Shown: positions 53,912 through 63,189, numbered from the stretch's first letter. The stretch is DNA of 64,000 nucleotides from Dysgonamonadaceae bacterium (GCA_031272075.1 JAISUK010000044.1:1-64000), one strand, 5' to 3'. Notes: generated from the sequence alone by a model not told the origin. Program-made: numbers and translations.

Positions 53912-55320
53912 AACAGTTGGCGTCTATCCGTGCTTTTTACTTTATCGGCGCAGGCGGAATCGGCATGAGTGCGTTGATTCGCTATTTTCTGTTAAAAGGC
54001 AATCGCGTCGGTGGGTACGACCGCGTAGAATCGGCGTTGACACAACAGCTCAATAAAGAAGGTGCGGAAATCCACTACGAAGATGATGTAAACGCGATCC
54101 CTGCGGTTTACAAAAATAAAGAAACCACCCTGGTTGTTTTTACGCCTGCAGTCCCCGACGATCACAGCGAATTGAGCTATTTCCGAAAAAATGGCTTTTG
54201 GATCATGAAGCGGGCACAGTTGCTGGGAGAAATCACCCGTTCCGTGCGCGGCCTCTGTGTGGCGGGCACGCATGGCAAGACAACGACTTCGTCGATGATC
54301 GCCCACCTGCTGAAACAATCACATGTCGATTGCAATGCTTTTCTGGGCGGGATCCTGAAGAACTGCGACAGTAATCTATTGGTGTCGGATCAGACCGACC
54401 TGACGGTGATTGAAGCCGACGAATACGACCGCTCTTTTCATTGGTTGCATCCGTATATGGCTGTCATTACTTCAGTCGCACCCGACCACCTCGACATTTA
54501 CGGAACGGAAGCGATGTACCGTGAGGGATTTGTTCACTTCGCCTCGTTGATTCAACCCGGCGGCACATTGTTGATGCATACGCATGTGGATCTTTGTCCG
54601 GCATTGCAGACAGGCGTAAAATGTTATCGCTATCATGGAATGAACGTTCGCGGGAATAATGTCGTGGCGACCAATGCAGATTTCTATGCCGACAATATCC
54701 GCTTCGAGCCGGGTGAAATCTTTTTTGATTTTGTTACTCCCTCCCAAGTGGTCACGGACATTCGGCTGGGAGTCCCGGTAGAAATCAACATCGAAAATGC
54801 AGTGGCGGCAATGGGCATTGCATGGCTGAATGGTGTGCGCCCCGACGAATTGCGTCATGCCATGGCTTCTTTCCAAGGCGCCAAACGGCGGTTTGATTTT
54901 CACCTGAAGACGAAAAATATTGTGTTGATCGATGATTATGCCCATCATCCCGACGAATTGGCGGCGAGCATCACCTCGGTCAGAAAATTATATCCCGGCA
55001 AGCGACTGACAGTCATTTTTCAGCCGCATTTGTATTCGCGGACAAACGATTTCTATCCGGAATTTGCGGAATCGTTGAATTTGTCGGATGAAGTGATTTT
55101 ACTGGATATCTATCCGGCCAGGGAAATCCCGATTCCGGGCGTGACTTCCAAACTGATCCTCGATCGAATCACATTGCCTCATAAGCAATTGTGCAGTAAA
55201 ACGGAATTGCTTCAAGTCGTCCGCAGTGGCAGTTATGAAGTCGTATTGATGGCTGGCGCCGGAGATATCGAATTGTTGGTTGAACCGGTTAAATCGGAAT
55301 TAATAAAGAAATATGGTTAA
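53908..55320 (+). CDS. murC: UDP-MurNAc--L-alanine ligase
   Basis: First peptide-adding ligase of the muropeptide pathway. The 470-residue protein has the N-terminal FIGAGGIGMSALIRYFL, the ATP loop VAGTHGKTTTSSMIAHLL (about 114-131), EADEYDRSFHWL (about 171-182), APDHLDIYG, GAKRRFDF and DDYAHHPDELAAS (about 347-359). The motifs distinguish MurC from Mpl. It overlaps ftsQ by 8 bases. The usual neighbours ddl and murF are absent from this cluster. Confidence 0.96.
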   Translation: MKQLASIRAFYFIGAGGIGMSALIRYFLLKGNRVGGYDRVESALTQQLNKEGAEIHYEDDVNAIPAVYKNKETTLVVFTPAVPDDHSELSYFRKNGFWIMKRAQLLGEITRSVRGLCVAGTHGKTTTSSMIAHLLKQSHVDCNAFLGGILKNCDSNLLVSDQTDLTVIEADEYDRSFHWLHPYMAVITSVAPDHLDIYGTEAMYREGFVHFASLIQPGGTLLMHTHVDLCPALQTGVKCYRYHGMNVRGNNVVATNADFYADNIRFEPGEIFFDFVTPSQVVTDIRLGVPVEINIENAVAAMGIAWLNGVRPDELRHAMASFQGAKRRFDFHLKTKNIVLIDDYAHHPDELAASITSVRKLYPGKRLTVIFQPHLYSRTNDFYPEFAESLNLSDEVILLDIYPAREIPIPGVTSKLILDRITLPHKQLCSKTELLQVVRSGSYEVVLMAGAGDIELLVEPVKSELIKKYG

Positions 55321-56053
55321 AAAAATCATGATGTGGGTTGTGGCGGTGTTGCTGCTGTCTTATACCATCGCCGCCGTCTTCCTGTTGAATGCGGCCAATG
55401 GGGATGCGCTGTGCCACGACCTGAATATCGTGGTGAAGCAATCTTCAGGGCAGCGTTTTATTACCGCCGATGATGTGATTGCGAACCTGCGCAATGCCGG
55501 CCTGTATCCGGTCGGCAAACCGTTGGCGGCGATTAATACCGGCGCCATCGAAATCCGGCTTAAAGAAAATAAATTGATCAAACAGGTGAACTGCTATAAG
55601 ACGGCTGCCGGAAATATAGGCATCGAAATTGATCAAAAAATACCAATATTGCGTGTGCTTTCGTTGAGCGGGAACTATTATATCGACAGCGAAGGCGAAA
55701 TCATGCCGGTTCCGGGAAATACCGCGGTATATGTGCCGGTAGCTACCGGATACGTCGAACGCGATTTCGCCCGGACACGGCTCTATCATTTTGCTTTGTT
55801 CTTGCAGGAAGATCGTTTCTGGAATAATCAGATAGAGCAGATTTGCATTGCTCCAAACAATGAGGTGGAATTGGTGCCCCGCGTGGGCGACCACCGCATC
55901 GTCCTCGGCAAATTGAATGAATACAAGGAAAATCTGGAAAAACTTCGGCTTTTTTACGAAAAAGGCTTGAAAGAAATAGGGTGGAATAAATATTCGGTGA
56001 TCAACCTGAAATTCAAAAATCAGGTGGTCTGCGTAAAAAAAAATAATGAATGA
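55313..56053 (+). CDS. ftsQ: cell division protein FtsQ
   Basis: Bitopic divisome scaffold. The 246-residue protein has a short cytosolic end, one transmembrane helix (IMMWVVAVLLLSYTIAAVFLL, about 4-24) and a periplasmic part with a POTRA-like domain (about 30-105, QRFITADDVIANLRNAGLYPVGKPLAAI...) followed by the FtsQ beta domain. The sequence is divergent, as usual in Bacteroidetes, so the call leans on topology and the murC-ftsQ-ftsA order. It overlaps both neighbours by 8 bases. Confidence 0.9.
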   Translation: MVKKIMMWVVAVLLLSYTIAAVFLLNAANGDALCHDLNIVVKQSSGQRFITADDVIANLRNAGLYPVGKPLAAINTGAIEIRLKENKLIKQVNCYKTAAGNIGIEIDQKIPILRVLSLSGNYYIDSEGEIMPVPGNTAVYVPVATGYVERDFARTRLYHFALFLQEDRFWNNQIEQICIAPNNEVELVPRVGDHRIVLGKLNEYKENLEKLRLFYEKGLKEIGWNKYSVINLKFKNQVVCVKKNNE

Positions 56054-57386
56054 ATCAAACGGAATATTCAAAATGGGACAGTCGGAATTAATTGTAGCAT
56101 TGGATCTCGGTTCGTCGAGGATTATTGCAATGGCAGGTGGAAAAAATGAACAGGGGCTGCTGTCGGTGGCCGCTTCCGCACAAATTGAAACGGATGCTTG
56201 CATTCGCCGAGGCCTTATCCATAACATGGAGGAAACGGCCGAAAAAGTCACACAATTGATCAAACAATTGGAAAAAGAAACAGCGAAGGATATCTTGAAA
56301 GTTTATGTGGGCGTCGGCGGCCAGTCGCTTCGTTCGGAAAAAGTGATCGTGTCGAAAGACCTGAATGGCGCGATGGTGGATGCCGATACGCTGAAATCGT
56401 TGTCGGACGAATGGATGAAACAATCTGAATCGGGAACCGAAACAGTGCTCCAAACGGCTTCGGTAGCATATGTTTCGGATGGACATCCGGAGCCTAACCC
56501 GCGCGGAATCTGGTGCAGATCGCTCGAAGCGCAAGCAGTACTGCTGCTTGGTCGGCCGTTTAAAAATAATTTACAGTCTACCCTCGAAGGGAAAGTCGGA
56601 CTGTCTGTGGCAGGTTATATCCCATTGCCGGTGGCCGTTGCGACGGCGGTATTGAGCGAAACGGAAAAAAAATCGGGATGCGCGCTGATTGATTTCGGCG
56701 CGGAAACCACGACCCTCTCCATTTATAAAAACAGTTTGCTGAAGTATGTGGTAACAATCCCGCTGGGTGGAAACACCGTCACAAAGGATATTTGTTCACT
56801 GGACGTTTCCATGGAAGAGGCGGAACGCTTGAAAAAGAGTTTTGGAAGCGCATTGGTCAATTTCGACGACGATGAAATGAAGAAACAGACAACCGAAGCG
56901 TGGGAAAAAGAAAACAGACAGTCGTTCAATCTGAATGAATTGAATGATGTGATCCAGTCGCGGATGGATGAGATTTTGGCGAATGTGATCGAACAGATCC
57001 GGCTGTCGGAATGTCAAAACGAATTGGAAGCCGGCATCGTAATTACCGGCGGGGGCGCTGCATTGAAGAATCTTCTGATCTCGATCCGCGAAAAAACAAA
57101 CATGAATGTCAGACTTGCCGCAGTGAAAAAAACATTGGTCAACCAGGCGGCTTCGTGGGCAACGGAATATGCCAATGCTGCTATCGCCGGACTGCTGGCG
57201 CTGGGAACAGAAAACTGTGTGCAAGAAACACAAAGACCCGTTGAGACCAAACCCGACGACAGTTATCTGTTCGCAGATGTGGAAACGATAGCAAAACAAA
57301 AAAATACTTCTGTAAAAACATCCAAGCCCAACAAATTGAAAAATGCGTTAGACAAACTCTCAAAGGGTTTGTTTGATCAAGAATGA
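56046..57386 (+). CDS. ftsA: cell division protein FtsA
   Basis: Actin-like protein that ties FtsZ filaments to the membrane. The 446-residue product has the actin-type phosphate loop VALDLGSSRI (about 16-25), the SHS2 domain 1C (KVYVGVGGQSLRSEK region), DFGAETTTLSIY (phosphate 2, about 217-228), and the adenosine motif GIVITGGGAALKNL (about 334-347). The end carries a short amphipathic helix (LKNALDKLSKGLFDQE), the membrane-targeting element. Translation may start at M1 or at M11 (MGQSELIVAL). It overlaps ftsQ by 8 bases; ftsZ follows after 36. Confidence 0.94.
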   Translation: MNESNGIFKMGQSELIVALDLGSSRIIAMAGGKNEQGLLSVAASAQIETDACIRRGLIHNMEETAEKVTQLIKQLEKETAKDILKVYVGVGGQSLRSEKVIVSKDLNGAMVDADTLKSLSDEWMKQSESGTETVLQTASVAYVSDGHPEPNPRGIWCRSLEAQAVLLLGRPFKNNLQSTLEGKVGLSVAGYIPLPVAVATAVLSETEKKSGCALIDFGAETTTLSIYKNSLLKYVVTIPLGGNTVTKDICSLDVSMEEAERLKKSFGSALVNFDDDEMKKQTTEAWEKENRQSFNLNELNDVIQSRMDEILANVIEQIRLSECQNELEAGIVITGGGAALKNLLISIREKTNMNVRLAAVKKTLVNQAASWATEYANAAIAGLLALGTENCVQETQRPVETKPDDSYLFADVETIAKQKNTSVKTSKPNKLKNALDKLSKGLFDQE

Positions 57387-57422
57387 ATAAATGATATATA
57401 AATACACGCAATCAACAAAATT

Positions 57423-58721
57423 ATGGACGATTCTTTATTAAAATTTGATTACGACCCGGCACGCTCCTCTATCATCAAAGTGATTGGTGTAGGCGGAGGC
57501 GGTGGAAATGCTGTGAATCACATGTATAAACAAGGCATCAGAGATGTCTCTTTTCTGTTGTGTAACACCGACTACCAGGCATTATACGGGAATGATGTCC
57601 CCTGCAAACTACAGTTGGGCAAAACCGTGACCGAAGGTTTGGGAGCCGGCAATAATCCGGAGAAAGCGAAAGAAGCCGCTTTGGAGAGTGTAGAGGATAT
57701 CAGGCGGGTGCTCAGCGATGGCACCAAAATGGCGTTTATTACGGCAGGAATGGGCGGTGGAACCGGTACGGGCGCCGCTCCCGTCATTGCCAAAGTGGCG
57801 CTTGAGTCGGGAATCCTGACGGTGGGGATCGTTACAATCCCATTCCTGTTCGAGGGCGAACGCAAAATATTGCAAGCGCTCTACGGTGTCGAAGAAATGA
57901 GTCGACATGTAGATGCGCTGCTGGTTGTCAACAACGAGCGATTACGTGAAATTTACCAGGATTTGACCATGTTGAATGCTTTTGCCAGAGCGGATGACAC
58001 CTTGGCAATCGCGGCCAAAAGCATTGCGGAAATCATTACCATCCCCGGACATATCAACCTGGATTTTGCAGATGTCAGAACAATCCTGAAAGACGGAGGC
58101 GTGGCCATCATGAGTACCGGAACCGGCTCCGGCGAAGGCAGGGTCGGCAAAGCCATCGACAATGCACTCAATTCGCCGTTGCTGAACAACAATAGCGTTT
58201 TTCGTGCCAAGAAAGTATTGCTGAATATCTCTTTCAGCGAAAAAATACCTCTGATGATGGAAGAAATGAACGATGTCAACGATTTTATGTCCCGCTTCGG
58301 CAGAGGCGTCGAATCGTTTATCTGGGGCGCCGCCATCGAGTCGGAATTGGAAGAACAGGTGAAAGTCACACTGCTGGCTACCGGCTTTGGAATGGACGAC
58401 ATCCCGATGATGATAGAAAAGCGAGAAATTGAAAAGGAAACGCTTTCCGGCGAAAACCGACAGAAATGGGAGGAGGAACAGGAACGTCTGGATGCGGAAG
58501 CACGGAAAGCGGAAGAATTGATCAAACGCTATTACGGCGATGAAGGCTATCAGAAAATCGGCACCAAAACCCGTCCGAAACCGTTCATCTTTACCATCGA
58601 CCAATTGGACAGCAATCCGGTCATCGACCTGGTTATCAATCAACCTGCTTACAAGCGAGATCCGAAATTGCTGGAAGTCGCGGAACCTGCTGCCGCATCC
58701 CGACCTGAAACGCTTGGCTGA
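57423..58721 (+). CDS. ftsZ: cell division protein FtsZ
   Basis: Tubulin-like GTPase that forms the division ring. The 432-residue protein has GVGGGGGNAVNHM (T1, about 20-32), the GTP signature GGGTGTGAAPVIA (T4, about 110-122), the synergy loop HINLDFADVRTIL (T7, about 209-221, with the catalytic aspartate) and GTGSGEGR. After a charged linker (about 335-395) the C-terminal peptide reads LVINQPAYKRDPK, equivalent to the FtsA-binding tail. It ends the dcw cluster; no terminator is obvious before the next promoter. Confidence 0.97.
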   Translation: MDDSLLKFDYDPARSSIIKVIGVGGGGGNAVNHMYKQGIRDVSFLLCNTDYQALYGNDVPCKLQLGKTVTEGLGAGNNPEKAKEAALESVEDIRRVLSDGTKMAFITAGMGGGTGTGAAPVIAKVALESGILTVGIVTIPFLFEGERKILQALYGVEEMSRHVDALLVVNNERLREIYQDLTMLNAFARADDTLAIAAKSIAEIITIPGHINLDFADVRTILKDGGVAIMSTGTGSGEGRVGKAIDNALNSPLLNNNSVFRAKKVLLNISFSEKIPLMMEEMNDVNDFMSRFGRGVESFIWGAAIESELEEQVKVTLLATGFGMDDIPMMIEKREIEKETLSGENRQKWEEEQERLDAEARKAEELIKRYYGDEGYQKIGTKTRPKPFIFTIDQLDSNPVIDLVINQPAYKRDPKLLEVAEPAAASRPETLG

Positions 58722-58764
58722 GTGACAAATGCGCATCTGCCGAGAGATAAAATTGCCCCGATTC

Positions 58765-58796
58765 TTTGCGTGATACGAAAATAAATAATAAATTTG
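58765..58796 (+). promoter_or_regulatory. consensus promoter of the deaminase-like/PIG-L gene
   Basis: TTTG at 58765-58768, a 20-bp spacer and TAAATTTG at 58789-58796. It separates the amino-sugar gene from the dcw transcript and leaves a leader of about 20 bases. Confidence 0.8.
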
Positions 58797-58822
58797 CTTG
58801 CTGAAAACGAATACAAATTTTT

Positions 58823-60742
58823 ATGGAAAATTTCGAAAAACGGTATGAGAAAGTTCCCGTATCTATATTTGCAGACACGGACATGGCTTCTGAATTGATT
58901 GCCAAACAAGTCGCAAACTTAATCAGGGAAAAAGCCAAACGTGGCGAAAAATGTGTGTTGGGTTTAATCGCCGGATCTTCCGGCGTTGGCGTCTACGAAA
59001 ACCTGATCAGAATGCACAAAGAAGAACATTTGAGTTTTAAAAATGTCATCGTATTTAATATAGATGAATATTATCCTTTAAACAAGAATGAACTGCAAAG
59101 CCATTACCGTTATCTGCACGAATATTTGTTCGATGAAGTGGATATCCCCAAAGACAATATCCATCTGATTCCGGGCGACCTGAACAAAGAAGATATCCTG
59201 AATTTCTGCGGAGAATACGAGAAAAAAATCATGGAAGTCGGCGGAATCGACCTGCAATTGTTGAGCCTGGACGGACGTGGACAGATAGGCGCTAACGAAC
59301 CGGGTTCGATGTTTAATTCCCGCACACGCCTGATCACGTTGGACTACAGTACACGCATGGGAGCCGCCAGCAACTTCTTCGGAGAAGAAAATGTGCCCAA
59401 TCAGTGTATCACCATGGGCATCGGCACCATCATGGATGTCAAACGTATCATCATCATGGCTTGGGGCGAAGGCAAAGCGCATGTAGTGAAAAAAATGGTG
59501 GAGGGCCCCGTGACGGAGATGCTTCCGGCCTCCGTGTTGCAGACGCATCCGAATGTCAGTTTTGTGTTCGATAATGCTTCGGCTGCGGAATTGACTCGTA
59601 TCAAAACGCCTTGGCTCACAGGGCCTGTCAAATGGGGAAATAAATCCATCCGCCGCGCGGTCTTCTGGCTCTCCGATAAACTGAACAAGCCGATCCTCAA
59701 ACTGACGGATCGCGATTATAACGATAGCGGTTTGGGGGAATTGATTTCGCAATTCGGACCCGCAAACAAAATCAATATCAAGGTATTCAATGACCTGCAG
59801 CATACCATCACCGGTTGGCCGGGCGGAAAACCCAATGCCGACGACTCTACGCGCCCCGAACGTGCACAGCCGTTCCCGAAGCGCGTCGTCGTGTTCAGCC
59901 CGCACCCCGACGATGACGTCATCTCGATGGGAGGCACCCTGGCTCGCCTCTCCGAACACGGCCACGAAGTGCATGTGGCCTATCAGGTCTCCGGCAACAT
60001 CGCTGTGTTTGACGACGAAGTGACACGCTTCCTCGATTTTGTCCGAGACATCTCTAATACCTTCGGACTCGATAAAACAAAGGCAGATAAAGCCTACCAC
60101 GATACCCTGCAATTCTTTAAAACAAAACGCGCAGGACAGTCAGACCTGGCGCAGATAGGGCTTTGCAAAAGCGCTATCCGTAAAGGTGAAGCCAAATCGG
60201 CTTGCCGCTATCTGGGAATCCCGGAAGACAGGGTGCATTTCCTCGATCTGCCGTTTTATGAAACCGGAACAGTCAAGAAAAATCCGATCGGAAAGAAAGA
60301 CATCAAAATAATGGTAGATTTGTTGGACAAGATTCAGCCGCACCAGATTTTTGCTGCCGGCGATTTGTCCGACCCACACGGGACGCATCGCGTTTGCTTC
60401 ATTGGAATACTCGAAGCACTCAAACAGCTCAAAGACCGAGAGTGGCTCTCACAGTGCCGAATGTGGCTCTATCGGGGCGCCTGGCAGGAATGGGATATTT
60501 CGGAAGTCGACATGGCTGTCCCCTTAAGTCCGGAAGAAAGCCGTATCAAACGGATGGCAATCTTCAAACATCAATCCCAAAAAGATCGCCCGCTTTTCCC
60601 CGGAACCGACCCGCGCGAATTTTGGCAACGCGCTGAAGAACGCAATATCGCTACTGCTGTCAAATACGATAAACTGGGCATGGCCGAATACCAGGCCATC
60701 GAATTGTTCGTGAGGTATTATTTCGAAAATCGGTTCGCCTAG
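58823..60742 (+). CDS. glucosamine-6-phosphate deaminase-like/PIG-L deacetylase fusion
   Basis: A 639-residue two-domain protein common in Bacteroidetes. Residues about 10-270 form a NagB-like domain (FNIDEYYPL near 78-86, the loop DGRGQIGANEPGS near 150-162, TMGIGTIMDVKRI). Residues about 350-620 form a PIG-L/LmbE-type Zn-dependent deacetylase with SPHPDDD (near 358) and DPHGTHR (near 516) as metal ligands. In E. coli NagB the active loop is NDGHIAFNEP, with D141 and H143; here those two positions are R and Q, while the first aspartate and the glutamate remain. So deaminase activity is doubtful, whereas the deacetylase half looks intact. The ROK regulator downstream supports an amino-sugar role. 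Confidence 0.88.
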   Translation: MENFEKRYEKVPVSIFADTDMASELIAKQVANLIREKAKRGEKCVLGLIAGSSGVGVYENLIRMHKEEHLSFKNVIVFNIDEYYPLNKNELQSHYRYLHEYLFDEVDIPKDNIHLIPGDLNKEDILNFCGEYEKKIMEVGGIDLQLLSLDGRGQIGANEPGSMFNSRTRLITLDYSTRMGAASNFFGEENVPNQCITMGIGTIMDVKRIIIMAWGEGKAHVVKKMVEGPVTEMLPASVLQTHPNVSFVFDNASAAELTRIKTPWLTGPVKWGNKSIRRAVFWLSDKLNKPILKLTDRDYNDSGLGELISQFGPANKINIKVFNDLQHTITGWPGGKPNADDSTRPERAQPFPKRVVVFSPHPDDDVISMGGTLARLSEHGHEVHVAYQVSGNIAVFDDEVTRFLDFVRDISNTFGLDKTKADKAYHDTLQFFKTKRAGQSDLAQIGLCKSAIRKGEAKSACRYLGIPEDRVHFLDLPFYETGTVKKNPIGKKDIKIMVDLLDKIQPHQIFAAGDLSDPHGTHRVCFIGILEALKQLKDREWLSQCRMWLYRGAWQEWDISEVDMAVPLSPEESRIKRMAIFKHQSQKDRPLFPGTDPREFWQRAEERNIATAVKYDKLGMAEYQAIELFVRYYFENRFA

Positions 60743-60860
60743 AAAGGCATTTTTGGCACGCTGATATTCAGTACTTTAGATACTGTTAATAAGTGTAGCG
60801 CATTTTTTTCGATCAATTAGTTAAAAAACTTAGTATCCGGCCTTTTTTAACATATTTTTT

Positions 60861-61010
60861 TGCGAAAATCAATAATCGGCCTCCTGCGAGTTGCAAAAAT
60901 TGCAAAAAATCGAGGCCTTCGCGGAGCATTTTCGCATTTTTTGCAAATTTTCGGGCTTTTGAAGGCAACGAGTTGCAAAAAATACGAAAATTTCCCCTTT
61001 AGTTGCAAAA
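60861..61010. repeat. intergenic region dense in direct and inverted repeats
   Basis: AGTTGCAAAA occurs at 60889, 60971 and 61001. TTGCAAAAAAT (60900-60910) pairs with ATTTTTTGCAA (60936-60946); TGCGAAAAT (60861-60869) pairs with ATTTTCGCA (60928-60936), overlapping the former, so the two hairpins exclude each other; AAATTTTCG (60945-60953) pairs with CGAAAATTT (60985-60993). Short frames cross it on both strands, but none looks like a protein family. It resembles a dispersed intergenic element or a structured RNA. Confidence 0.6.
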
Positions 61011-61303
61011 TCCCATTTTTTTATAATCAATACAACTCCTAATTTTACCATCGAAAAGGTGAGGGTTGAAAGTTGCTATTTTGACGAACCAAAAAGTCAA
61101 TAGTCGATGCTCAATTATTAACCGAAAAAAACGGAATCGCGTATATTATCTGTACTTAACCGCCTGTATTTTGCTGACCGATGTAAACAAAAAAAGGGGG
61201 TTGTACTTGTACATTGTTGGATACAGATTGTGACCACGATAAGTGAAAACACCTGTATCTGGAAAAGTCTTAATGAAGTATAATACTTTAACGAAAATTG
61301 TTC
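61011..61303. promoter_or_regulatory. upstream region of the ROK regulator with spaced inverted repeat
   Basis: No gene was seen. GATACAG (61220-61226) and CTGTATC (61253-61259) form an inverted repeat with centres 33 bp apart, 45-84 bases before the ROK gene, as expected for an operator bound by a dimer. TTGTAC is doubled at 61201-61212. I found no full consensus promoter. Confidence 0.4.
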
Positions 61304-62518
61304 ATGACACAGAAATTTTTAAAAGAAATCGAGATGGGATCCAGAATTGCGCTCATCAAGAAAAAAATTGTCGCTCATTATCTGCGTAATGGCAGTTCCA
61401 CAATCCCGGACCTTGCTAAAGAATTGGTATTGAGCGTGCCTACGGTTACCAAACTGATCGGGGAAATGAGTGATGACGAATTTCTGATCGATTATGGTAA
61501 ATTGGAAACCCAGGGCGGACGGTATCCCAATTTGTACGGCTTGAATCCGGAAGCCGGCTATTTTGTTGGAGTTGAGGTCAGGACATCGACCATCAACATT
61601 GGTGTAATCAATTTCAAAGGCGAAATGATCAGTATGGAAATGAATATCCCATACAATTTTGAGAATACGGTTGATGGATTGGATAACCTTGGTTCGCTCA
61701 TATCGGCGAGTATCTTGAAATCAACAATCGACACCAGGAAAATCTTGAACGTCAATGTCAGTGTCTGTGGAAGAGTAAGCCCGGATCTCGGAAGCAGTTA
61801 CACCCTGTTTAACTTTGAAGAACGCCCGCTGAGCGAGGTGCTGAAAGAAAAACTGGGATACAAAGTGACGATCAACAACGACACACGTACGATGTGTTAC
61901 GGCGAATTTACACAAGGCTGCGCCAAAGGACGGAAGAATGTCATCTTCGTAAATGTCAGTTGGGGAATAGGTATCGGAATTATCATCGATGGAAAGCTCT
62001 ATAATGGAAAATCGGGCTTCTCCGGCGAATTCGGACATATTGCTTCGTTTGATAATGAAATCATTTGCCACTGCGGAAAAAAAGGCTGTCTGGAGACGGA
62101 AGCATCCGGCTGGGCGCTGTCGCGAAAGCTGATTGAACGTATCAACAACAAGGCAAATTCCATCCTCTCGGAGTGGGTGATGGCGAACGAAGGGCAACAT
62201 ATCCCGCTGGAAGAGATTATGAACGCCATAAAAAAAGAAGATACTTTGAGCATCGAAATCATGGAAGAAGTCGGACAGAAGCTGGGAAAACATATCGCAG
62301 GACTCATCAACATCTTCAATCCGGATCTGGTGGTCGTCGGCGGAACGCTCTCTCTGGCGGAAGATTACCTCTTCGAGCCGATCAAAACAGCGATCCGGAA
62401 ATATTCGCTCAACCTGGTGAGCAGAGATTCGGAGATCGTTCTCTCGAAACTGAAAGACAAGGCAGGCGTGATCGGCTCTTGTATGGTGGCGCGCCGGAGG
62501 ATGTTTGAAATGGTTTGA
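61304..62518 (+). CDS. ROK-family transcriptional regulator (NagC/Mlc-like)
   Basis: A 404-residue repressor-type ROK protein. The N-terminal winged helix (about 10-70, TIPDLAKELVLSVPTVTKLIGEM) binds DNA; the rest is a sugar-kinase fold with GIGIGIIIDGKLYNGKSGFSGEFGHIA and the zinc motif CHCGKKGCLE (about 254-263). The kinase phosphate loop is replaced by FVGVEVRTSTINIGV, without DxGxT, so it should sense a sugar rather than phosphorylate it. Its position beside the GlcN6P-deaminase-like gene suggests amino-sugar control. The frame opens with TTG at 61298; ATG at 61304 is the better start. It is convergent with the HAD gene. Confidence 0.9.
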   Translation: MTQKFLKEIEMGSRIALIKKKIVAHYLRNGSSTIPDLAKELVLSVPTVTKLIGEMSDDEFLIDYGKLETQGGRYPNLYGLNPEAGYFVGVEVRTSTINIGVINFKGEMISMEMNIPYNFENTVDGLDNLGSLISASILKSTIDTRKILNVNVSVCGRVSPDLGSSYTLFNFEERPLSEVLKEKLGYKVTINNDTRTMCYGEFTQGCAKGRKNVIFVNVSWGIGIGIIIDGKLYNGKSGFSGEFGHIASFDNEIICHCGKKGCLETEASGWALSRKLIERINNKANSILSEWVMANEGQHIPLEEIMNAIKKEDTLSIEIMEEVGQKLGKHIAGLINIFNPDLVVVGGTLSLAEDYLFEPIKTAIRKYSLNLVSRDSEIVLSKLKDKAGVIGSCMVARRRMFEMV

Positions 62519-62538
62519 TTGCTTCGCTGCGCGAGGCA

Positions 62539-63189
62539 TCATCCAAAGTCGCCTAAACCCAGAAGGTCTTTGAGATGAAAATGAGTGAAATCGGGAATTG
62601 CCGCAATGACGTCGTTCGCGATACTGGCTTTCGAGTTCGTGGTTGCCAGTCCGACGACTTTCATGCCGGCATCCTTTCCCGATTGGATGCCGTGGAAAGA
62701 ATCTTCAAACACGAAGCAACGTTCCGGAGGAACATCCAGGTCTTTGGCTGCCAACAGGTAACACATCGGGTTGGGCTTCCCGTGCGTAATCCGGTCGGCC
62801 GAAACAATCGTATCGAAATACGGTTTCAGGAACATTTTCTCAAAGACGCTCTGCAATTTTTTATCGGAAGAACTCGTTACCAATCCAAGCTTTACATGAT
62901 GCTGCTTCAGTTCCGCCAGAAATTCCGGCGCCCCCGCAATCGGGATGATCTCCAATTGCGATTCGTAATCGTGGTTTGCCTGTTCGATTCTCGCCTGTTC
63001 TTCGGGCGGGAGATGCGAAAAATAAGTAGACATGATCGCCGGGAGGGTCGTCCCTTTGATGACCCGCTCGAAATCTACGATGCCGAGGTGATAGACTTCG
63101 CCGATGTTTCTCCAGAAGATATCGTATTGGGGTTCCGTATCAATGATGACCCCATCCAGATCGAATAATGCAGCGATCGACTGTTTCAT
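62539..63189 (-). CDS. HAD-superfamily phosphatase/phosphoglucomutase-like hydrolase
   Basis: A 216-residue HAD enzyme of the beta-phosphoglucomutase-like subgroup. Motif I is FDLDGVIIDTEP (residues 9-20, both nucleophile aspartates), motif II TSSS (about 106-109), the lysine of motif III is in HGKPNP, and motif IV is FEDSFHGIQSG. The cap is of the helical C1 type. It could be a sugar-phosphate phosphatase or mutase; sequence alone does not decide. The ATG at 63189 is preferred over one four codons earlier. It runs in the same direction as the GH92 gene 24 bases upstream. Confidence 0.9.
   Translation of the reverse strand: MKQSIAALFDLDGVIIDTEPQYDIFWRNIGEVYHLGIVDFERVIKGTTLPAIMSTYFSHLPPEEQARIEQANHDYESQLEIIPIAGAPEFLAELKQHHVKLGLVTSSSDKKLQSVFEKMFLKPYFDTIVSADRITHGKPNPMCYLLAAKDLDVPPERCFVFEDSFHGIQSGKDAGMKVVGLATTNSKASIANDVIAAIPDFTHFHLKDLLGLGDFG

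Noticed and set aside
60860-61051. 60-codon ORFs on both strands in the repeat-rich gap
   Set aside because: Both are made of the direct and inverted repeats, with no domain or start signal; treated as a repeat or RNA element instead.
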